Below are positions 25,574 through 36,911 of a stretch of DNA of 64,000 nt, piece by piece. The first letter of the stretch is position 1; the number at the start of each line of letters is the position of its first letter. Under the pieces are notes generated by a model that did not search any database, had not been told where the DNA came from, and saw only the letters and a program-made list of their open reading frames with translations. The DNA is from Saliniradius amylolyticus. GTDB lineage: Bacteria; Pseudomonadota; Gammaproteobacteria; Enterobacterales; Alteromonadaceae. The position numbers were made by a program, and so were the translations under genes. The stretch spans positions 2,046,001 through 2,110,000 of the forward strand of contig NZ_CP029347.1 in assembly GCF_003143555.1 (NCBI RefSeq). The letters run 5' to 3'.

Positions 25574-25612
25574 AGCACGGCTCCAGCACAGTATTTCCAG
25601 TCGATAACTCAG

Positions 25613-25641
25613 AAAACCCGGAACAAAACTTCCGGGTTTTC
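25613..25641 (+). terminator. Rho-independent terminator of putP
   Basis: AAAACCCGGAA / TTCCGGGTTTT arms with a 6-base loop followed by C and more T, 40 bases after the putP stop. Confidence 0.88.
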
Positions 25642-25693
25642 TTTTGTTTGTGCAACAATACAGTAACAGGAAATCTGCCAACGTGGAGACGCT

Positions 25694-26908
25694 ATGGCAT
25701 TTTTTGCCGCCCGTCAGCCTATATTAGATAACGAACAACAACTCTATGCCTATGAGCTGTTATTTCGTGACAGTATGGATAATGTCTTCCCCGATATCAG
25801 TGAGGATGTGGCCACCTCTCAGATGTTGGCCGGCCTGCAGTTTAACCTGGGGTTCGATACCCTGGCCCAGGGCAAGCTGGCCTTTATCAACTTTCCACAG
25901 AAGTCCTTACTCGAGCGCTACCCCTTACTGATGCCGAAGGAACAGTTGGTGGTTGAAGTACTGGAAACCGTCAAGCCCAACCGGCAACTGCTTAATGCCG
26001 TAGTGGAACTCAAGGAAAAAGGTTACCGCATTGCGCTGGATGACTACGAGCACAAACCGGTCTGGAAGCATTTCTATCCCTATACGGATATTATCAAGAT
26101 CGATTACTCTCTCACCTCAGAAGATGAAATTCGGCAGATTATCCAGGCGATTCAACCCTACCCTCATATCGAGTTACTGGCGGAAAAAGTGGAAACTCAC
26201 GAGCAGTACGAATTTGCCCGCGACCTTGGCTTCAAATACTTTCAAGGTTATTTCTTCAGTAAACCGGAAGTACTGGAAAGTGCCAACCTGGATCCCGGCC
26301 AGCAGACTCTGGCGCAACTGATGGTGGAACTGGCCGACGACGATGTGGATCTGGAGCACGCCGGAAAACTGTTTGAGACGGATGTTAACCTGACCTTTAA
26401 ATTGCTGCGTTATGCCCAGTCCCCTATTTTTAAACGCCGTGCCGAAATCGACAGCATTAAACAGGCCTTGGTAATCCTGGGGCTGGACGAGGTCCGCCGT
26501 TTTGTCGGCGTACTCTTTGCCGCTCAGTTTAAGGACCATAAGCCCGCGGCCTTAACTCTGCTGGCGCTCACCCGCGCCCATTTTTGCGAATTAGTCGCCA
26601 GGCAGACCGGTCAGCCCTCTGCGTCCGCTTTCCTGGCGGGTATGTTGTCACTGATGCACGCCATGTTAGACACCCCCCTGCCTAACTTGCTTGACAGCTT
26701 GCCGCTGTCTGCGGAGCTTAAACTCGCTATTGCCGAGCAAAAGGGACCGCTCGGACTCACCCTCAACCTCTGTAAGCTGTTTGAAACCGGCCACTGGTCA
26801 GAAATCAAACAAAACTGCCAGCATCTTAACCTGCCCCACGACACTGTTGAGGAGCTTTATTTAAATGCAGTCAGCTGGGCTGGCGAACGCGAGCAGTTTT
26901 TGTCGTGA
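25694..26908 (+). CDS. EAL-HDOD signalling protein (YuxH/CdgJ-like)
   Basis: A 404-residue cytosolic protein. The N-terminal half is a degenerate EAL domain: FFAARQPILDNEQQLYAYELLFRD has ELL in place of EAL, with VVEVLETVKPN and IALDDYEHKP in the other motif positions. The C-terminal half (about 200-400) is an HDOD domain (LFETDVNLTFKLLRYAQSPI, IKQALVILGLDEVRRFVGVL). Loss of key EAL residues suggests no c-di-GMP hydrolysis; family members regulate motility in Vibrio. Monocistronic, between putP and the cys operon. Confidence 0.92.
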   Translation: MAFFAARQPILDNEQQLYAYELLFRDSMDNVFPDISEDVATSQMLAGLQFNLGFDTLAQGKLAFINFPQKSLLERYPLLMPKEQLVVEVLETVKPNRQLLNAVVELKEKGYRIALDDYEHKPVWKHFYPYTDIIKIDYSLTSEDEIRQIIQAIQPYPHIELLAEKVETHEQYEFARDLGFKYFQGYFFSKPEVLESANLDPGQQTLAQLMVELADDDVDLEHAGKLFETDVNLTFKLLRYAQSPIFKRRAEIDSIKQALVILGLDEVRRFVGVLFAAQFKDHKPAALTLLALTRAHFCELVARQTGQPSASAFLAGMLSLMHAMLDTPLPNLLDSLPLSAELKLAIAEQKGPLGLTLNLCKLFETGHWSEIKQNCQHLNLPHDTVEELYLNAVSWAGEREQFLS

Positions 26909-27062
26909 TACTCCACCTCTTCTCCACGGGCGATCATGGCAAAGTACTAAATATTGCGTCTTACATATAGCGTTAATGCATAGGCTTATAGCTAGAAAAA
27001 TGGTAGATTCAGCACCATAGCGTATCGCTGACTATTTCTTCATTTGCAACCAGAGTAAATTC

Positions 27063-27977
27063 ATGGACATCTCACAAGACCGCATTACCCATTTAAAACA
27101 ACTGGAAGCGGAAAGCATTCATATTTTCCGTGAAGTGGCCGCCGAATTCGACAATCCGGTGATGTTGTACTCCGTTGGTAAAGATTCCTCGGTGCTTCTG
27201 CACCTGGCTCGTAAGGCCTTTGCACCTGGGCGTATTCCTTTCCCTTTACTGCACGTGGATACCGACTGGAAATTCCGCGAAATGATCGAATTTCGCGATC
27301 GCATGGCCAAGCAATACCAATTCGATTTACTGGTATACAAGAACAAGGAAGGCCTGGAGAAAGGCATTGGCCCCTTTACCCACGGCAGTGCCGTACATAC
27401 TGACGTGATGAAGACCCAGGCCCTGAAAAAAGCCTTAGATAAATATCAGTTTGATGCCGCCTTCGGCGGAGCGCGTCGGGATGAAGAAAAGTCCCGTGCT
27501 AAAGAACGCGTCTACTCATTCCGTGACGCCAATCACCGCTGGGATCCAAAAAATCAACGCCCCGAGTTGTGGAATATCTATAACTCACGAGTGAATAAGG
27601 GTGAAAGCATCCGGGTATTTCCTTTATCCAACTGGACCGAGCTGGATATCTGGCAGTATATCTACCGAGAAAATATTGAGATTCCCTCACTGTACCTGGC
27701 CAAGCCTCGTCCTGTTGTTGAACGTGATGGGACACTGATCATGGTGGACGATGATCGTATGCCGCTGAAAGACGGTGAAACCCCGAAAGAAGAATGGGTA
27801 CGTTTCAGAACTCTGGGCTGTTATCCCCTGACCGGTGCGGTGCGCTCGAAAGCCGACACCCTGCCCGAAGTGATTCAGGAAATGCTACTCACTAAAACCT
27901 CTGAGCGTCAGGGCCGGGTCATCGATCATGACAGCGCCGGCTCCATGGAGAAAAAGAAAATGGAAGGGTATTTCTAA
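27063..27977 (+). CDS. cysD: Sulfate adenylyltransferase subunit 2
   Basis: A 304-residue ATP-PPi-loop enzyme with SVGKDSS at 37-43, [17 protein letters not shown] and [15 protein letters not shown], all standard for CysD. With CysN it makes adenosine 5'-phosphosulfate (APS) from sulfate and ATP. It opens the operon; its stop overlaps the cysC start (TAATG). The 154 bases upstream contain no gene and must hold the promoter; I could not identify a reliable CysB site there. Confidence 0.97.
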   Translation: MDISQDRITHLKQLEAESIHIFREVAAEFDNPVMLYSVGKDSSVLLHLARKAFAPGRIPFPLLHVDTDWKFREMIEFRDRMAKQYQFDLLVYKNKEGLEKGIGPFTHGSAVHTDVMKTQALKKALDKYQFDAAFGGARRDEEKSRAKERVYSFRDANHRWDPKNQRPELWNIYNSRVNKGESIRVFPLSNWTELDIWQYIYRENIEIPSLYLAKPRPVVERDGTLIMVDDDRMPLKDGETPKEEWVRFRTLGCYPLTGAVRSKADTLPEVIQEMLLTKTSERQGRVIDHDSAGSMEKKKMEGYF

Positions 27978-28573
27978 TGGCCGAGAATATCGTCTGGCAC
28001 CAACACAAAGTCGACAAAGCCGTGCGTGCTCAAGCCAAAGACCAAAAGCCTCAGGTCATCTGGCTTACCGGCCTGAGCGGCTCAGGGAAGTCCACTATCG
28101 CTAATATTCTGGAGCAGAAACTTGAGGCGATGGGCAAGCACACCTACCTGCTGGATGGCGATAATATTCGCCACGGCCTCTGTGGGGATCTGGGTTTTAG
28201 TGATAAAGACCGGGTTGAAAATATTCGCCGCATCAGCGAGGTCTGCAAGTTGATGGTGGACGCGGGGCTTATCGTGATCACCGCGTTTATTTCCCCATTC
28301 AGAGACGATCGCAACTTCTGCCGTAAGCTGGTAGACGACGGCGAATTTGCTGAAGTTTTTGTGGATACACCGTTGGAAGTCTGCGAGCAGCGCGATCCCA
28401 AAGGGCTGTATAAAAAAGCCCGCGCCGGGGACATCAAAGACTTTACCGGTATCGGCTCTGATTACGAAGCCCCCAAGGCGCCCGAGGTACACCTCAAACA
28501 TGAGCAAGAAACCGCCGAACAGGCCGCCGACCGTTTGATCGAGGCACTACAACAACAGGGGCGACTGACATGA
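27977..28573 (+). CDS. cysC: Adenylylsulfate kinase
   Basis: A 198-residue APS kinase with P-loop GLSGSGKST (32-40), [15 protein letters not shown] and the lid region ISPFRDDR. It phosphorylates APS to PAPS. It overlaps cysD by one base and cysQ by four (ATGA). Here it precedes cysN, unlike the cysD-cysN-cysC order of E. coli. Confidence 0.97.
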   Translation: MAENIVWHQHKVDKAVRAQAKDQKPQVIWLTGLSGSGKSTIANILEQKLEAMGKHTYLLDGDNIRHGLCGDLGFSDKDRVENIRRISEVCKLMVDAGLIVITAFISPFRDDRNFCRKLVDDGEFAEVFVDTPLEVCEQRDPKGLYKKARAGDIKDFTGIGSDYEAPKAPEVHLKHEQETAEQAADRLIEALQQQGRLT

Positions 28574-29355
28574 TCGATCAAGCTCTGACCGACAAAGTGG
28601 TTGCCATCGCCCAGCGAGCCGGCAATGCCATTATGGCCATTTACCAAAAAGACTTCGCCATTTATGAGAAACAGGACGAAAGTCCACTCACGGAGGCCGA
28701 TCTGGCTGCTCATAAGGTCATTGTCGAAGGACTTAACGCCCTGTCTGATATTCCTATTCTGTCCGAGGAGTCCGCCGATATCGACTGGGACGAGCGCCGT
28801 CAATGGCAGCGCTACTGGTTGGTCGACCCTTTGGATGGCACCAAGGAATTCATCAAGAAAAACGGTGAGTTTACGGTCAACATCGCTCTCATTGAGAACG
28901 GCAACCCCGAGCTTGGGGTGGTGTATGCGCCCGCGTTGAGCAGTACTTATGTGGGGATTGTCGGACAAGAAGCCTACAAGCTGGATGGCGACAATAAAAC
29001 GCCACTGCAGCCTAAGCCACACCAAAGTGGTGAGCCCTGGAAGGTGGTTGGCAGTCGCTCTCACCAAAGTCCGGAGATCCAGCGTATTTTAGAGCAGCTG
29101 GACGGTGACACTGAGTTGGTCGCCATGGGCAGCTCGCTGAAGCTGTGTCTGGTCGCAGAAGGCCAGGCTCATCTGTATCCCCGAGTCGGTCCCACCAGTG
29201 AGTGGGACACCGGTGCCGCCCACGCCGTGGTGCTGGCCGCTGGCGGCTATGTGTCTGAACTGGATATGGATAAGCCCCTGAGTGAGCAATCGACGCCGCT
29301 GCGTTATAACCAAACCGATTCCGTATTAAACCCCTATTTCCTAGTGAGCGTTTAA
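28570..29355 (+). CDS. cysQ: 3'(2'),5'-bisphosphate nucleotidase
   Basis: A 261-residue inositol-monophosphatase-family enzyme: [29 protein letters not shown] (metal-binding DPLDGT), and [15 protein letters not shown]. It removes the 3' phosphate from PAP (and PAPS), relieving PAP build-up after PAPS reduction. Placement inside the sulfate-activation operon fits this role directly. It is 3 bases upstream of cysN. Confidence 0.95.
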   Translation: MIDQALTDKVVAIAQRAGNAIMAIYQKDFAIYEKQDESPLTEADLAAHKVIVEGLNALSDIPILSEESADIDWDERRQWQRYWLVDPLDGTKEFIKKNGEFTVNIALIENGNPELGVVYAPALSSTYVGIVGQEAYKLDGDNKTPLQPKPHQSGEPWKVVGSRSHQSPEIQRILEQLDGDTELVAMGSSLKLCLVAEGQAHLYPRVGPTSEWDTGAAHAVVLAAGGYVSELDMDKPLSEQSTPLRYNQTDSVLNPYFLVSV

Positions 29356-29358
29356 AGC

Positions 29359-30768
29359 ATGATTGAGCAAAGCGAATTACTCGAAAAAGACATCCTTGGT
29401 TATCTGGAACAACATGAGCACAAGGACCTGCTGCGTTTTCTGACGTGCGGCAGTGTGGATGACGGCAAGAGTACCCTGATTGGGCGCTTGCTGCACGACT
29501 CTCAGATGATCTATGAAGATCAGCTGGCGGCCATTACGAAAGACAGCAAGAAAGTCGGGACCACCGGCGACCAGGTAGATCTGGCTCTGCTGGTTGATGG
29601 CCTGCAATCCGAGCGTGAGCAAGGCATCACCATCGATGTGGCGTACCGCTATTTCTCCACCGATAAGCGTAAATTTATCATCGCCGACACTCCCGGGCAT
29701 GAGCAATACACCCGTAACATGGTGACCGGTGCCTCCACCTGTGAGCTGGCGATCGTTATGGTGGACGCTCGCGGTGGCGTCAAGACCCAGACTAAGCGTC
29801 ACTCCTTCCTGGCCTCCCTGCTGGGTATCAGACATGTCATTGTGGCAGTCAATAAGATGGATCTGATGGACTTTGACCAGGATGTGTTTGATAAAATTAA
29901 GGCCGACTATCTGGAGTTTGCCGAGCAGCTGAATATCCCTGACATTCAGTTTGTACCCATCTCGGCTTTAAACGGCGACAATGTGGTGAAGCCCAGCGAG
30001 CACTCGCCCTGGTATGATGGCAAACCCCTGATGGAAATCTTAGAAACCATCACGGTGGAGAAAACCGAAAACCGCGATGATTTCCGCTTCCCGGTACAGT
30101 ATGTCAATCGCCCCGATCTGAACTTCCGTGGTTTCTGCGGCACAATTGTGTCCGGCGAAATCCGTCCCGGCGACAGGGTCACCGCCCTGCCATCCGGCAA
30201 AGAATCAACCGTGGATCGCATCGTTACCTTCGACGGCGACCTCGATCATGCCTACCCGCCGCTGGCCGTAACCCTGACTCTGAAAGATGAGATCGATATT
30301 TCCCGCGGCGATATGATCGTGAAAAGCGATAACTTACCGATGCTGGGAGCGAACTATAAGGCCCACCTGGTTTGGATGGACGAGGAAGCGCTGGTGCCAC
30401 ATAGCCAGTATGAGTTTAAGTTTGCCACCAAGGCAGTGACCGGCAGCGTGCAGGAAATTGACCACCAAATTGATGTCAATAACCTAAACGCCAAGGAGGC
30501 CACTCACCTGCACCTGAATGAGATTGCCGTCGCCAATATCAAGCTGACCCAACCGGTGGCTTGTGACCCCTACCAGCGCAATCGTCAAACCGGTGCCTTC
30601 ATTGTGGTGGATCGGCTGACCAATAATACAGTCGGTGCTGGCATGGTCATCGAGCAAACGGAAGAAAAGGCGCAGCAGAGTCAGTTCTCTGAGTTCGAAC
30701 TGGAACTCAATGCCTTGATCCGTAAGCACTTCCCCCATTGGCAAGCGCAGGATATCAGCAAGCTGTAG
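29359..30768 (+). CDS. cysN: Sulfate adenylyltransferase subunit 1 (GTPase)
   Basis: A 469-residue EF-Tu-like GTPase: G1 GSVDDGKS (31-38), G3 DTPGH (110-114), G4 NKMD (165-168), then beta-barrel domains 2 and 3. GTP hydrolysis drives APS formation by CysD. It has no fused APS kinase, consistent with the separate cysC. It is separated from cysD by cysC and cysQ, an unusual order for subunits of one complex. Confidence 0.96.
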   Translation: MIEQSELLEKDILGYLEQHEHKDLLRFLTCGSVDDGKSTLIGRLLHDSQMIYEDQLAAITKDSKKVGTTGDQVDLALLVDGLQSEREQGITIDVAYRYFSTDKRKFIIADTPGHEQYTRNMVTGASTCELAIVMVDARGGVKTQTKRHSFLASLLGIRHVIVAVNKMDLMDFDQDVFDKIKADYLEFAEQLNIPDIQFVPISALNGDNVVKPSEHSPWYDGKPLMEILETITVEKTENRDDFRFPVQYVNRPDLNFRGFCGTIVSGEIRPGDRVTALPSGKESTVDRIVTFDGDLDHAYPPLAVTLTLKDEIDISRGDMIVKSDNLPMLGANYKAHLVWMDEEALVPHSQYEFKFATKAVTGSVQEIDHQIDVNNLNAKEATHLHLNEIAVANIKLTQPVACDPYQRNRQTGAFIVVDRLTNNTVGAGMVIEQTEEKAQQSQFSEFELELNALIRKHFPHWQAQDISKL

Positions 30769-30777
30769 GGAACCTTC

Positions 30778-32505
30778 ATGGACGTCAATCAATGGCTGGT
30801 AGCAGGGATTTTTATCCTGACCATCGGGGCGCTGGTATTATCCAACCGGCGCCCCGCCTTTATCTTTGCCATGTCATCGCTGGCTCTGATCGCCAGTGGC
30901 CAGCTGTCCCTCGGACAACTCACTCATGGTCTGAGCAATAAAGGTCTGATTACACTCGTATTGTTGCTTCTTATCAGCCAGGCCATCGATAAAACGGCAC
31001 TGATCAAAAGTATTGGTCATAAGCTGATCAATAAAAGTTATGCTCAAAGCTTCTGGCGGTTATTCGCTGTAACCTTTACCTCATCAGCGCTTTTGAACAA
31101 CACAGCCATTGTTGCCAGCCTGACCGGACCGGTAAAGCAAAATCAACGTCACTTGCCGTCCCGGTTATTGATCCCGTTATCTTATGCCGCCATTTTGGGG
31201 GGCACCGTGACCTTAGTAGGCACATCCACAAACCTGATTGTGGACAGCTTCCTGATTGAAAACGGCCACCCAGGTTTTGAGTTCTGGGACTTTACTCTGT
31301 TTGGTCTCACCGCTGGGTTGCTCTGTGGCGGCCTAATGTATGTACTATCCCCAATGCTGCCCAAACTAGAGCAGCCCAAGGATGACTATAAACAGTACTT
31401 GATCGAAGCCGAGGTAGACGCGGATTCGCCTCTGGTGGGGCAGTCCATCGAAGACAATCACCTCAGAAATCTCCCGGAGCTGTTTTTGGTAGAGGTGGTT
31501 CGCGAAGGGCACCTGATTAGCCCGGTACACCCGGACCTGGTGCTGGAAGCCCACGACAAACTCATCTTTACCGGTAATGTAAAACGCATGGATACCCTGT
31601 CTCACATTCCGGGACTGAGTATTTTTGCGCAGACCAATGGACTGCTAAAAGAAAACCTCACCGAGGTGGTGATTTCAAACCGCTCCTGGTTGATCAATAA
31701 GACCTTGAAACAGGCCAACTTCCGGGCTGTATTTGACGCCGCTGTGGTGGCCATCCGCCGAGAAGGCGAGGCCGTCTCCGGTAAGCTGGGCGAAATTCCG
31801 TTACAAGCCGGTGATAACCTGCTGCTCGCCACCGGCGCAGATTTCCAGGGCCGTGACAACCTGACTCGCAACTTCTTTTTTGTCAGCGAACATCAGATCC
31901 AGCAGAAACTCAGCAAGAACAAAGACCGGCTCACGGTAGGAGGTTTCCTGGCCGCCATTGCGCTGGGAGCCATAGGCCTGATTCCGCTGACCACCGGGTT
32001 ACTGGTGTTACTGGCGTTGTTAACACTGGTTGGGGTCCTATCTGGTAATGAGATACGCCGTCAACTCCCAGTCAACCTGATCATGGTCATCGTAGGAGCT
32101 CTGGGGCTAGCCACAGCATTGGAACAATCCGGCCTGTTGAGTCAGGTTACCAGTTTGCTGATGCCGCTGGTTAACGGCGGCTCCCCGTTCCTGGCCTTAG
32201 TGATGGTGTATTTGGTGACTCTGTTATTGACCGAGATGGTCACCAATAATGCCGCTGCCGCACTGATGTTCCCTTTCGCGTGGAATCTGATTCAGACCAT
32301 GGACTACCCGGTGATGCCCTTTGCGCTGGCGATCGCTTTTGCCGCGAGTGCCAGCTTTATTTCACCCTACGGCTATCAGACCAACTTACTGGTGTTCAGC
32401 GCCGGGCGATATCGCTACCTGGATTTTGTTAAATACGGCCTGCCCATCTCGGCTTTATACTCGACCGTGTTACTAGGCTTACTGAAGTATTGGTTTGAAC
32501 TTTAG
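30778..32505 (+). CDS. SLC13-family permease with RCK-C (TrkA-C) domains, likely sulfate uptake
   Basis: A 575-residue membrane protein of the divalent-anion:Na+ symporter / ArsB-NhaD superfamily. N-terminal helices include LNNTAIVASLTGPV and GGTVTLVGTSTNLIVDSFL. Two TrkA-C-like soluble domains lie between about residues 205 and 370 (LVEVVREGHLISPVHPDLVL, LIFTGNVKRMD). The second helical half has VTNNAAAALMFPFAW and FISPYGYQTNLLVFSAG. As last gene of the cys operon, 9 bases after cysN, it most likely imports sulfate. That substrate is inferred from context. Confidence 0.88.
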   Translation: MDVNQWLVAGIFILTIGALVLSNRRPAFIFAMSSLALIASGQLSLGQLTHGLSNKGLITLVLLLLISQAIDKTALIKSIGHKLINKSYAQSFWRLFAVTFTSSALLNNTAIVASLTGPVKQNQRHLPSRLLIPLSYAAILGGTVTLVGTSTNLIVDSFLIENGHPGFEFWDFTLFGLTAGLLCGGLMYVLSPMLPKLEQPKDDYKQYLIEAEVDADSPLVGQSIEDNHLRNLPELFLVEVVREGHLISPVHPDLVLEAHDKLIFTGNVKRMDTLSHIPGLSIFAQTNGLLKENLTEVVISNRSWLINKTLKQANFRAVFDAAVVAIRREGEAVSGKLGEIPLQAGDNLLLATGADFQGRDNLTRNFFFVSEHQIQQKLSKNKDRLTVGGFLAAIALGAIGLIPLTTGLLVLLALLTLVGVLSGNEIRRQLPVNLIMVIVGALGLATALEQSGLLSQVTSLLMPLVNGGSPFLALVMVYLVTLLLTEMVTNNAAAALMFPFAWNLIQTMDYPVMPFALAIAFAASASFISPYGYQTNLLVFSAGRYRYLDFVKYGLPISALYSTVLLGLLKYWFEL

Positions 32506-32531
32506 GGACAGCCTGTTGAACAGGCCGTCCC
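32505..32531. terminator. Stem-loop between convergent SLC13 and cysS genes
   Basis: GGGAC-GCCTGTT / AACAGGC-GTCCC arms form a long GC-rich inverted repeat beginning one base after the last sense base of the permease stop. There is no T run; it may act on both strands or stabilise 3' ends. Confidence 0.5.
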
Positions 32532-32539
32532 AAGAAACC

Positions 32540-33922
32540 TTACTGGCGGCGCCAGATAGTGCCCTGCGGCCCATCTTCCAGCACAATGCCCATCTCCGTC
32601 AGCGCATCACGGGCTTCGTCTGCAGCAGCCCAGTCTTTGTCAGCTCTGGCCTGGGCACGCTTCGCGATCAGAGATTCGATCACCGCCACCTCATCATCGT
32701 CGCTATCGGTACTGCTTTGTAGATAACGACTGGGGTCTTGTTGCAATAGTCCCAGCACACCTCCGAGATGACGTAGCAAAGCCGCTAATTGTCCAGCCTT
32801 GTCGGCATCCCCTTTAGCGCGATTAATATCCCGCGCCAGCTCAAACAGCACTGAGTAGGCCTCTGGGGTATTAAAATCATCATCCATGGCTGCCATAAAG
32901 CGTTGCTGATAATCACCCACCTCAACCATTTCTTCCGTTGGCGTTACGTCCCGTAAGGCCGTATACAGCCGTTCCAGGGCGGCTCGCGACTGCTTCAGGT
33001 TCTCTTCGGTATAGTTTAGCTGGCTGCGATAGTGGGCCGATAACAGGAAGTATCTCAGTGTCTCGGCGTCATAATCATGCAGTACTTCACGCAGAGTGAA
33101 GAAATTCCCCAGCGATTTAGACATCTTCTCTTCATTGACCTGCACCATGCCACTATGTACCCAGTAGTTCACATAGGGCGTGTCGTAGGCACAGCAGGAC
33201 TGAGCCAGTTCGTTTTCGTGGTGGGGAAAAGTCAGATCCGAGCCGCCGCCGTGAATATCGAAGTGAGTGCCAAGGTGTTTACTGTTCATGGCGGAGCACT
33301 CGATATGCCAACCAGGGCGGCCTTCGCCCCAGGGTGATGACCAGCTTGGTTCGCCGGTTTTAGCGAGCTTCCAGAGTACGAAGTCCAGCGGATCAGTCTT
33401 GGTGGTATCCACATCGACCCGAGCGCCTGCCTGCAACTGTTCAAGGTCCTGTTTGCTGAGCTTACCGTAAGCATCAAAAGTGCTGACATCAAACAACACA
33501 TCGCCGGATTCGGCCTGGTAGGCGTGGCCCTTGTCCATCAAACGCTGGATCAGGTCAATGATCTCGCCCATATGCTCGGTGGCACGGGGCTCCAGATTGG
33601 CTGGTAACAGACCTAAGGCATCAAAATCCTCGTGCATCATGCCAATGGTGCGTTCAGTCAAATCAGCGCAGGACTCGTCATTCTGCTTAGCTCGCTGGAT
33701 AATCTTGTCATCCACATCGGTAATATTGCGCACATAGTTGACCTCATAGCCGCGAAAACGCAGATAACGCACCATCATATCAAAACTCAGATAGGTGCGG
33801 GCGTGCCCCATATGGCAGAGGTCGTACACCGTAATGCCACAGACATACAGACCCACCTTGCCCGGTACCAGCGGCTTAAATTCCTGTTTAGAACGGGTCA
33901 GTGTGTTGTAGATCTGCAGCAT
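32540..33922 (-). CDS. cysS: Cysteinyl-tRNA synthetase
   Basis: A 460-residue class I synthetase with HMGH (37-40, the HIGH motif) and KMSKS (266-270). The zinc site is Cys29, Cys209, His234 and Glu238. The DALR-type anticodon region is C-terminal. It charges tRNA-Cys. It is convergent with the sulfate operon, whose product feeds cysteine synthesis, and divergent from ppiB. Confidence 0.98.
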   Translation of the reverse strand: MLQIYNTLTRSKQEFKPLVPGKVGLYVCGITVYDLCHMGHARTYLSFDMMVRYLRFRGYEVNYVRNITDVDDKIIQRAKQNDESCADLTERTIGMMHEDFDALGLLPANLEPRATEHMGEIIDLIQRLMDKGHAYQAESGDVLFDVSTFDAYGKLSKQDLEQLQAGARVDVDTTKTDPLDFVLWKLAKTGEPSWSSPWGEGRPGWHIECSAMNSKHLGTHFDIHGGGSDLTFPHHENELAQSCCAYDTPYVNYWVHSGMVQVNEEKMSKSLGNFFTLREVLHDYDAETLRYFLLSAHYRSQLNYTEENLKQSRAALERLYTALRDVTPTEEMVEVGDYQQRFMAAMDDDFNTPEAYSVLFELARDINRAKGDADKAGQLAALLRHLGGVLGLLQQDPSRYLQSSTDSDDDEVAVIESLIAKRAQARADKDWAAADEARDALTEMGIVLEDGPQGTIWRRQ

Positions 33923-34064
33923 AAGAATTCCTGTTTAAGGCAATGGGTTACAAGAAGGACGAATTTTATAATAAGCCGCCCGACGCTGCACCCGTGATTT
34001 ACGCTTTTTCACGGAGTGAGGTTTAGGATAAAATATCCCCATCTCTATAGAACAGGAACAAAGA

Positions 34065-34562
34065 ATGCAGGTTACCTTACACACCAACTACGGCGACATC
34101 GCCCTGACTATGCTGAGCGAAGAAGCTCCAACAACCGTGGCTAATTTTATTCAATATGCCAAAGACGGTTTCTATGACGGTACGCTGTTCCATCGCGTAA
34201 TCCCTGGCTTTATGATTCAGGGCGGCGGATTTGCCAGCGGCATGGAGCAAAAAGAGGTTCGTGAGCCCATTGCAAACGAAGCCAACAATGGCGTGGCCAA
34301 CGAGCGCGGGACTGTCGCTATGGCGCGCACCAATGATCCGCACTCAGCCAGCAGCCAGTTTTTTATTAATCTGGCCGACAATGACTTTCTTAACTTCCGT
34401 AATGAGACGGAAAGCGGCTGGGGCTACTGTGTGTTTGCTAAGGTCAGCGATGGTATGGCCGTGGCCGATAAGATTAAAGACGTTGAGACCGGCAACTTCG
34501 GTTTCCATCAGAATGTGCCTAACGAAGAGGTGATCATTCGCTCGGTCACGATCGACGAGTAA
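34065..34562 (+). CDS. ppiB: Peptidyl-prolyl cis-trans isomerase B (cyclophilin)
   Basis: A 165-residue cytosolic cyclophilin without signal peptide: [14 protein letters not shown] (active-site Arg), [15 protein letters not shown] and [18 protein letters not shown]. It catalyses proline isomerisation in protein folding. It is 4 bases upstream of lpxH, and the cysS / ppiB / lpxH neighbourhood is conserved in many gammaproteobacteria. The short A/T-rich patch GGATAAAATATC at 34027-34038 is a likely promoter part. Confidence 0.97.
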   Translation: MQVTLHTNYGDIALTMLSEEAPTTVANFIQYAKDGFYDGTLFHRVIPGFMIQGGGFASGMEQKEVREPIANEANNGVANERGTVAMARTNDPHSASSQFFINLADNDFLNFRNETESGWGYCVFAKVSDGMAVADKIKDVETGNFGFHQNVPNEEVIIRSVTIDE

Positions 34563-34566
34563 CCCT

Positions 34567-35307
34567 TTGCATTCCTTTTTTATTGCCGATCTACACCTGA
34601 GTGCCGAGCGCCCCGATATCACAGGGGCCTTTCTACGCTTTATGAGTGAAGAAGCGCCTCTTTGCGAGGCGCTTTACGTATTAGGCGACCTGTTTGAAGC
34701 TTGGATCGGCGATGATGAGGATAGCCCCTTTAACCGCCAGATCATCCAGGCATTTACCGAGCTGACACAGGCTGGTGTGCCCTGTTACTTTATTCATGGC
34801 AACCGCGACTTTTTGATCGGCCAGCGCTTCGCCCGCCAAAGCGGCGTTCAGCTACTGCCCGAGCATCAGGTGATCGACCTGTACGGCGAACCAACCCTGA
34901 TCATGCATGGCGACAGCCTGTGTACACGGGATACCGAATACATGCGTTTTCGTCGTAAAGCTCGTGGCTGGTGGTGGCCCCGTTTGATGTTAGCCATGCC
35001 CTTGTGGTATCGCCGCCGGGTGGCGCAAAAGGCTCGACGTCAAAGTGCCGAGGGCAATGCCATCAAACCAGAAGAGATTATGGATGTGACACCTGACGAA
35101 GTGGTGAAAGTGATGGGTCAAACAGGGGTCAAACGCCTGATTCACGGCCATACCCATCGTCCCGCCGTTCACCAGTTCGAAATAGACGGCCGTCCCGCTG
35201 AACGCATTGTACTCGGCGACTGGTATGAACAAGGCAGTATCCTGGTGGCTAAACCCGACTCCCTGACGCTGACCCAAAGGCCCCTGGCCACTACTTCCGA
35301 GTGCTAA
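34567..35307 (+). CDS. lpxH: UDP-2,3-diacylglucosamine diphosphatase
   Basis: A 246-residue calcineurin-like phosphoesterase. Metal motifs are FIADLHL (Asp8, His10), [11 protein letters not shown] (40-50), GNRD (78-81) and HGHTHRP near 195. LpxH hydrolyses UDP-2,3-diacylglucosamine to lipid X in lipid A synthesis at the inner membrane. The start is TTG 34567, since Asp8 is too close to any later codon. Its 3' end overlaps the convergent chemoreceptor gene by 17 bases. Confidence 0.95.
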   Translation: MHSFFIADLHLSAERPDITGAFLRFMSEEAPLCEALYVLGDLFEAWIGDDEDSPFNRQIIQAFTELTQAGVPCYFIHGNRDFLIGQRFARQSGVQLLPEHQVIDLYGEPTLIMHGDSLCTRDTEYMRFRRKARGWWWPRLMLAMPLWYRRRVAQKARRQSAEGNAIKPEEIMDVTPDEVVKVMGQTGVKRLIHGHTHRPAVHQFEIDGRPAERIVLGDWYEQGSILVAKPDSLTLTQRPLATTSEC

Positions 35308-36811
35308 AAAAGCCCATTAACTGGTTCAGCATGGATGTCTGAACCGACATATTCTTAGAGGTATCCATCAGTTCATTGGCAGCGGTCGCACTATTCTGAG
35401 TACCTTGCGTAATCTGCTCCATCGCCTTAGCGACCTGCTCCGCGCCCTCAGCCTGTTCGGCGCAGGCTGCAGCGATTTCCTGTACCAACGATGAGGTTTC
35501 ATTGATGGTCGGCAACATATCTTTAAACAGCTCCCCCGCATCCTCGGCAAGACCGACACTGCTTTTTGCCACATCGCCAATCTCGGTGGTGGCCACCCGG
35601 CAGCGCTCGGCTAATTCACGGACTTCGTCGGCCACCACCGCGAAGCCTTTGCCCTGCTCGCCGGCACGACCCGCTTCGATGGACGCATTCAAGGCCAACA
35701 AGTTGGTCTGATAAGCAATTTCATCGATCATGGCGACCTTTTCGGCGATGGCTTTCATGGCCTCAACGGTTCGTAATACTTTTTCACCACCCGACTCGGC
35801 TTGGGCTGCCGCCTTTCGGGAGATCTCATCAGTTCGCCGCGCATTATCCGCATTTTGCTGAATGGACACGGTCATCTGCTCAATGGAGGCGCTGGTTTGT
35901 TCCACACTAGCAGCCTGAGAACTGGCGTCGTGGGACAGGTTATCCGACGTAGTCAGCACATTATCAGACGCACTGGCCAGATCCTCAGAGGCACTGCGCA
36001 CATCAGTCACTATGCTGTCCAAATTCGCCGCCATGGTGTTAATGGCATGAAATAACTTACCCACTTCATCGCGACGGTCGGTATCCAGATTACGTTCAAG
36101 GTTGCCAGACGCTATGGTTTGACAGGCTAATAAAGCCTCTTTCAATGGGGCCAGTAACTTTTGACTGACTACCCAATAGCCTACACCAATGGTCGTTACC
36201 CCCATCAAAGCTATCAATGCAGGCAGCAATACCTCACCGCTGTGCTGATAGGCAATGATCGCCAGACACAACATCAATACGATGGAAACGCCACTAGTAA
36301 TGGCAAGCCATGAACGAATCTGGCCAGGAACAAGTCGTTTCAGTTTACCCAGCAGACCCGTAGACACCACCTGGCCCTTCCATATGGTTTTGCCCTTCAC
36401 CCGGCCTTCCCTGAATGCCTTATACAGACTCTCAGCAGCTTGCTTCTGAGACTCAGAGGGCGCGGCACGCAATGACATATAGCCTACCGCCTTGCCCTGC
36501 TTCCAGATAGGATTGGCACTGGCTTCAACCCAATAATAGTCGCCGTTTTTACAACGGTTTTTCACCATGCCTTGCCAGGCCTCTCCGCCTTTCAGGGTTC
36601 GCCAAAGATCCAAAAACGCTTCTCTGGGCATGTCCGGGTGACGCACTATGTTGTGCTGCTCGCCCATCAATTCATCGTCGGAAAAGCCACTGATCTCCTT
36701 AAACGGGCGATTGATATAGGTAATACGGCCGGTTAAGTCGGTTTTGGAAACGATATATTCTCCATCCCCCAGTTGGTGTTCCACACGGGTGACGGGCAGG
36801 TTCTTGCGCAT
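35291..36811 (-). CDS. PAS-domain methyl-accepting chemotaxis protein (Aer-like)
   Basis: From ATG 36811 the protein is 506 residues and begins [20 protein letters not shown], matching the conserved start of Aer-type receptors; a TTG at 36898 would add 29 unconserved residues. A PAS domain (about 15-120; [20 protein letters not shown]) is followed by two adjacent membrane helices (about 165-215, [19 protein letters not shown] and [16 protein letters not shown]), a HAMP-like segment and the signalling hairpin [20 protein letters not shown]. Likely a redox or energy taxis receptor without periplasmic domain. PAS cofactor (FAD or heme) is not certain. Confidence 0.9.
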   Translation of the reverse strand: MRKNLPVTRVEHQLGDGEYIVSKTDLTGRITYINRPFKEISGFSDDELMGEQHNIVRHPDMPREAFLDLWRTLKGGEAWQGMVKNRCKNGDYYWVEASANPIWKQGKAVGYMSLRAAPSESQKQAAESLYKAFREGRVKGKTIWKGQVVSTGLLGKLKRLVPGQIRSWLAITSGVSIVLMLCLAIIAYQHSGEVLLPALIALMGVTTIGVGYWVVSQKLLAPLKEALLACQTIASGNLERNLDTDRRDEVGKLFHAINTMAANLDSIVTDVRSASEDLASASDNVLTTSDNLSHDASSQAASVEQTSASIEQMTVSIQQNADNARRTDEISRKAAAQAESGGEKVLRTVEAMKAIAEKVAMIDEIAYQTNLLALNASIEAGRAGEQGKGFAVVADEVRELAERCRVATTEIGDVAKSSVGLAEDAGELFKDMLPTINETSSLVQEIAAACAEQAEGAEQVAKAMEQITQGTQNSATAANELMDTSKNMSVQTSMLNQLMGFFSTRK

Positions 36812-36911
36812 AAGTGATTGTTCCACAGTCAATATTGGGGGTACGGCAAAAGCAGAGGCCGTTTCTACAATACTAGGAGAGCCCGAATTAACTGGCAAGA
36901 AATAATGACAG

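Noticed and set aside
27000-27062. CysB binding site before cysD
   Set aside because: CysB sites have a loose consensus and I see no convincing match.
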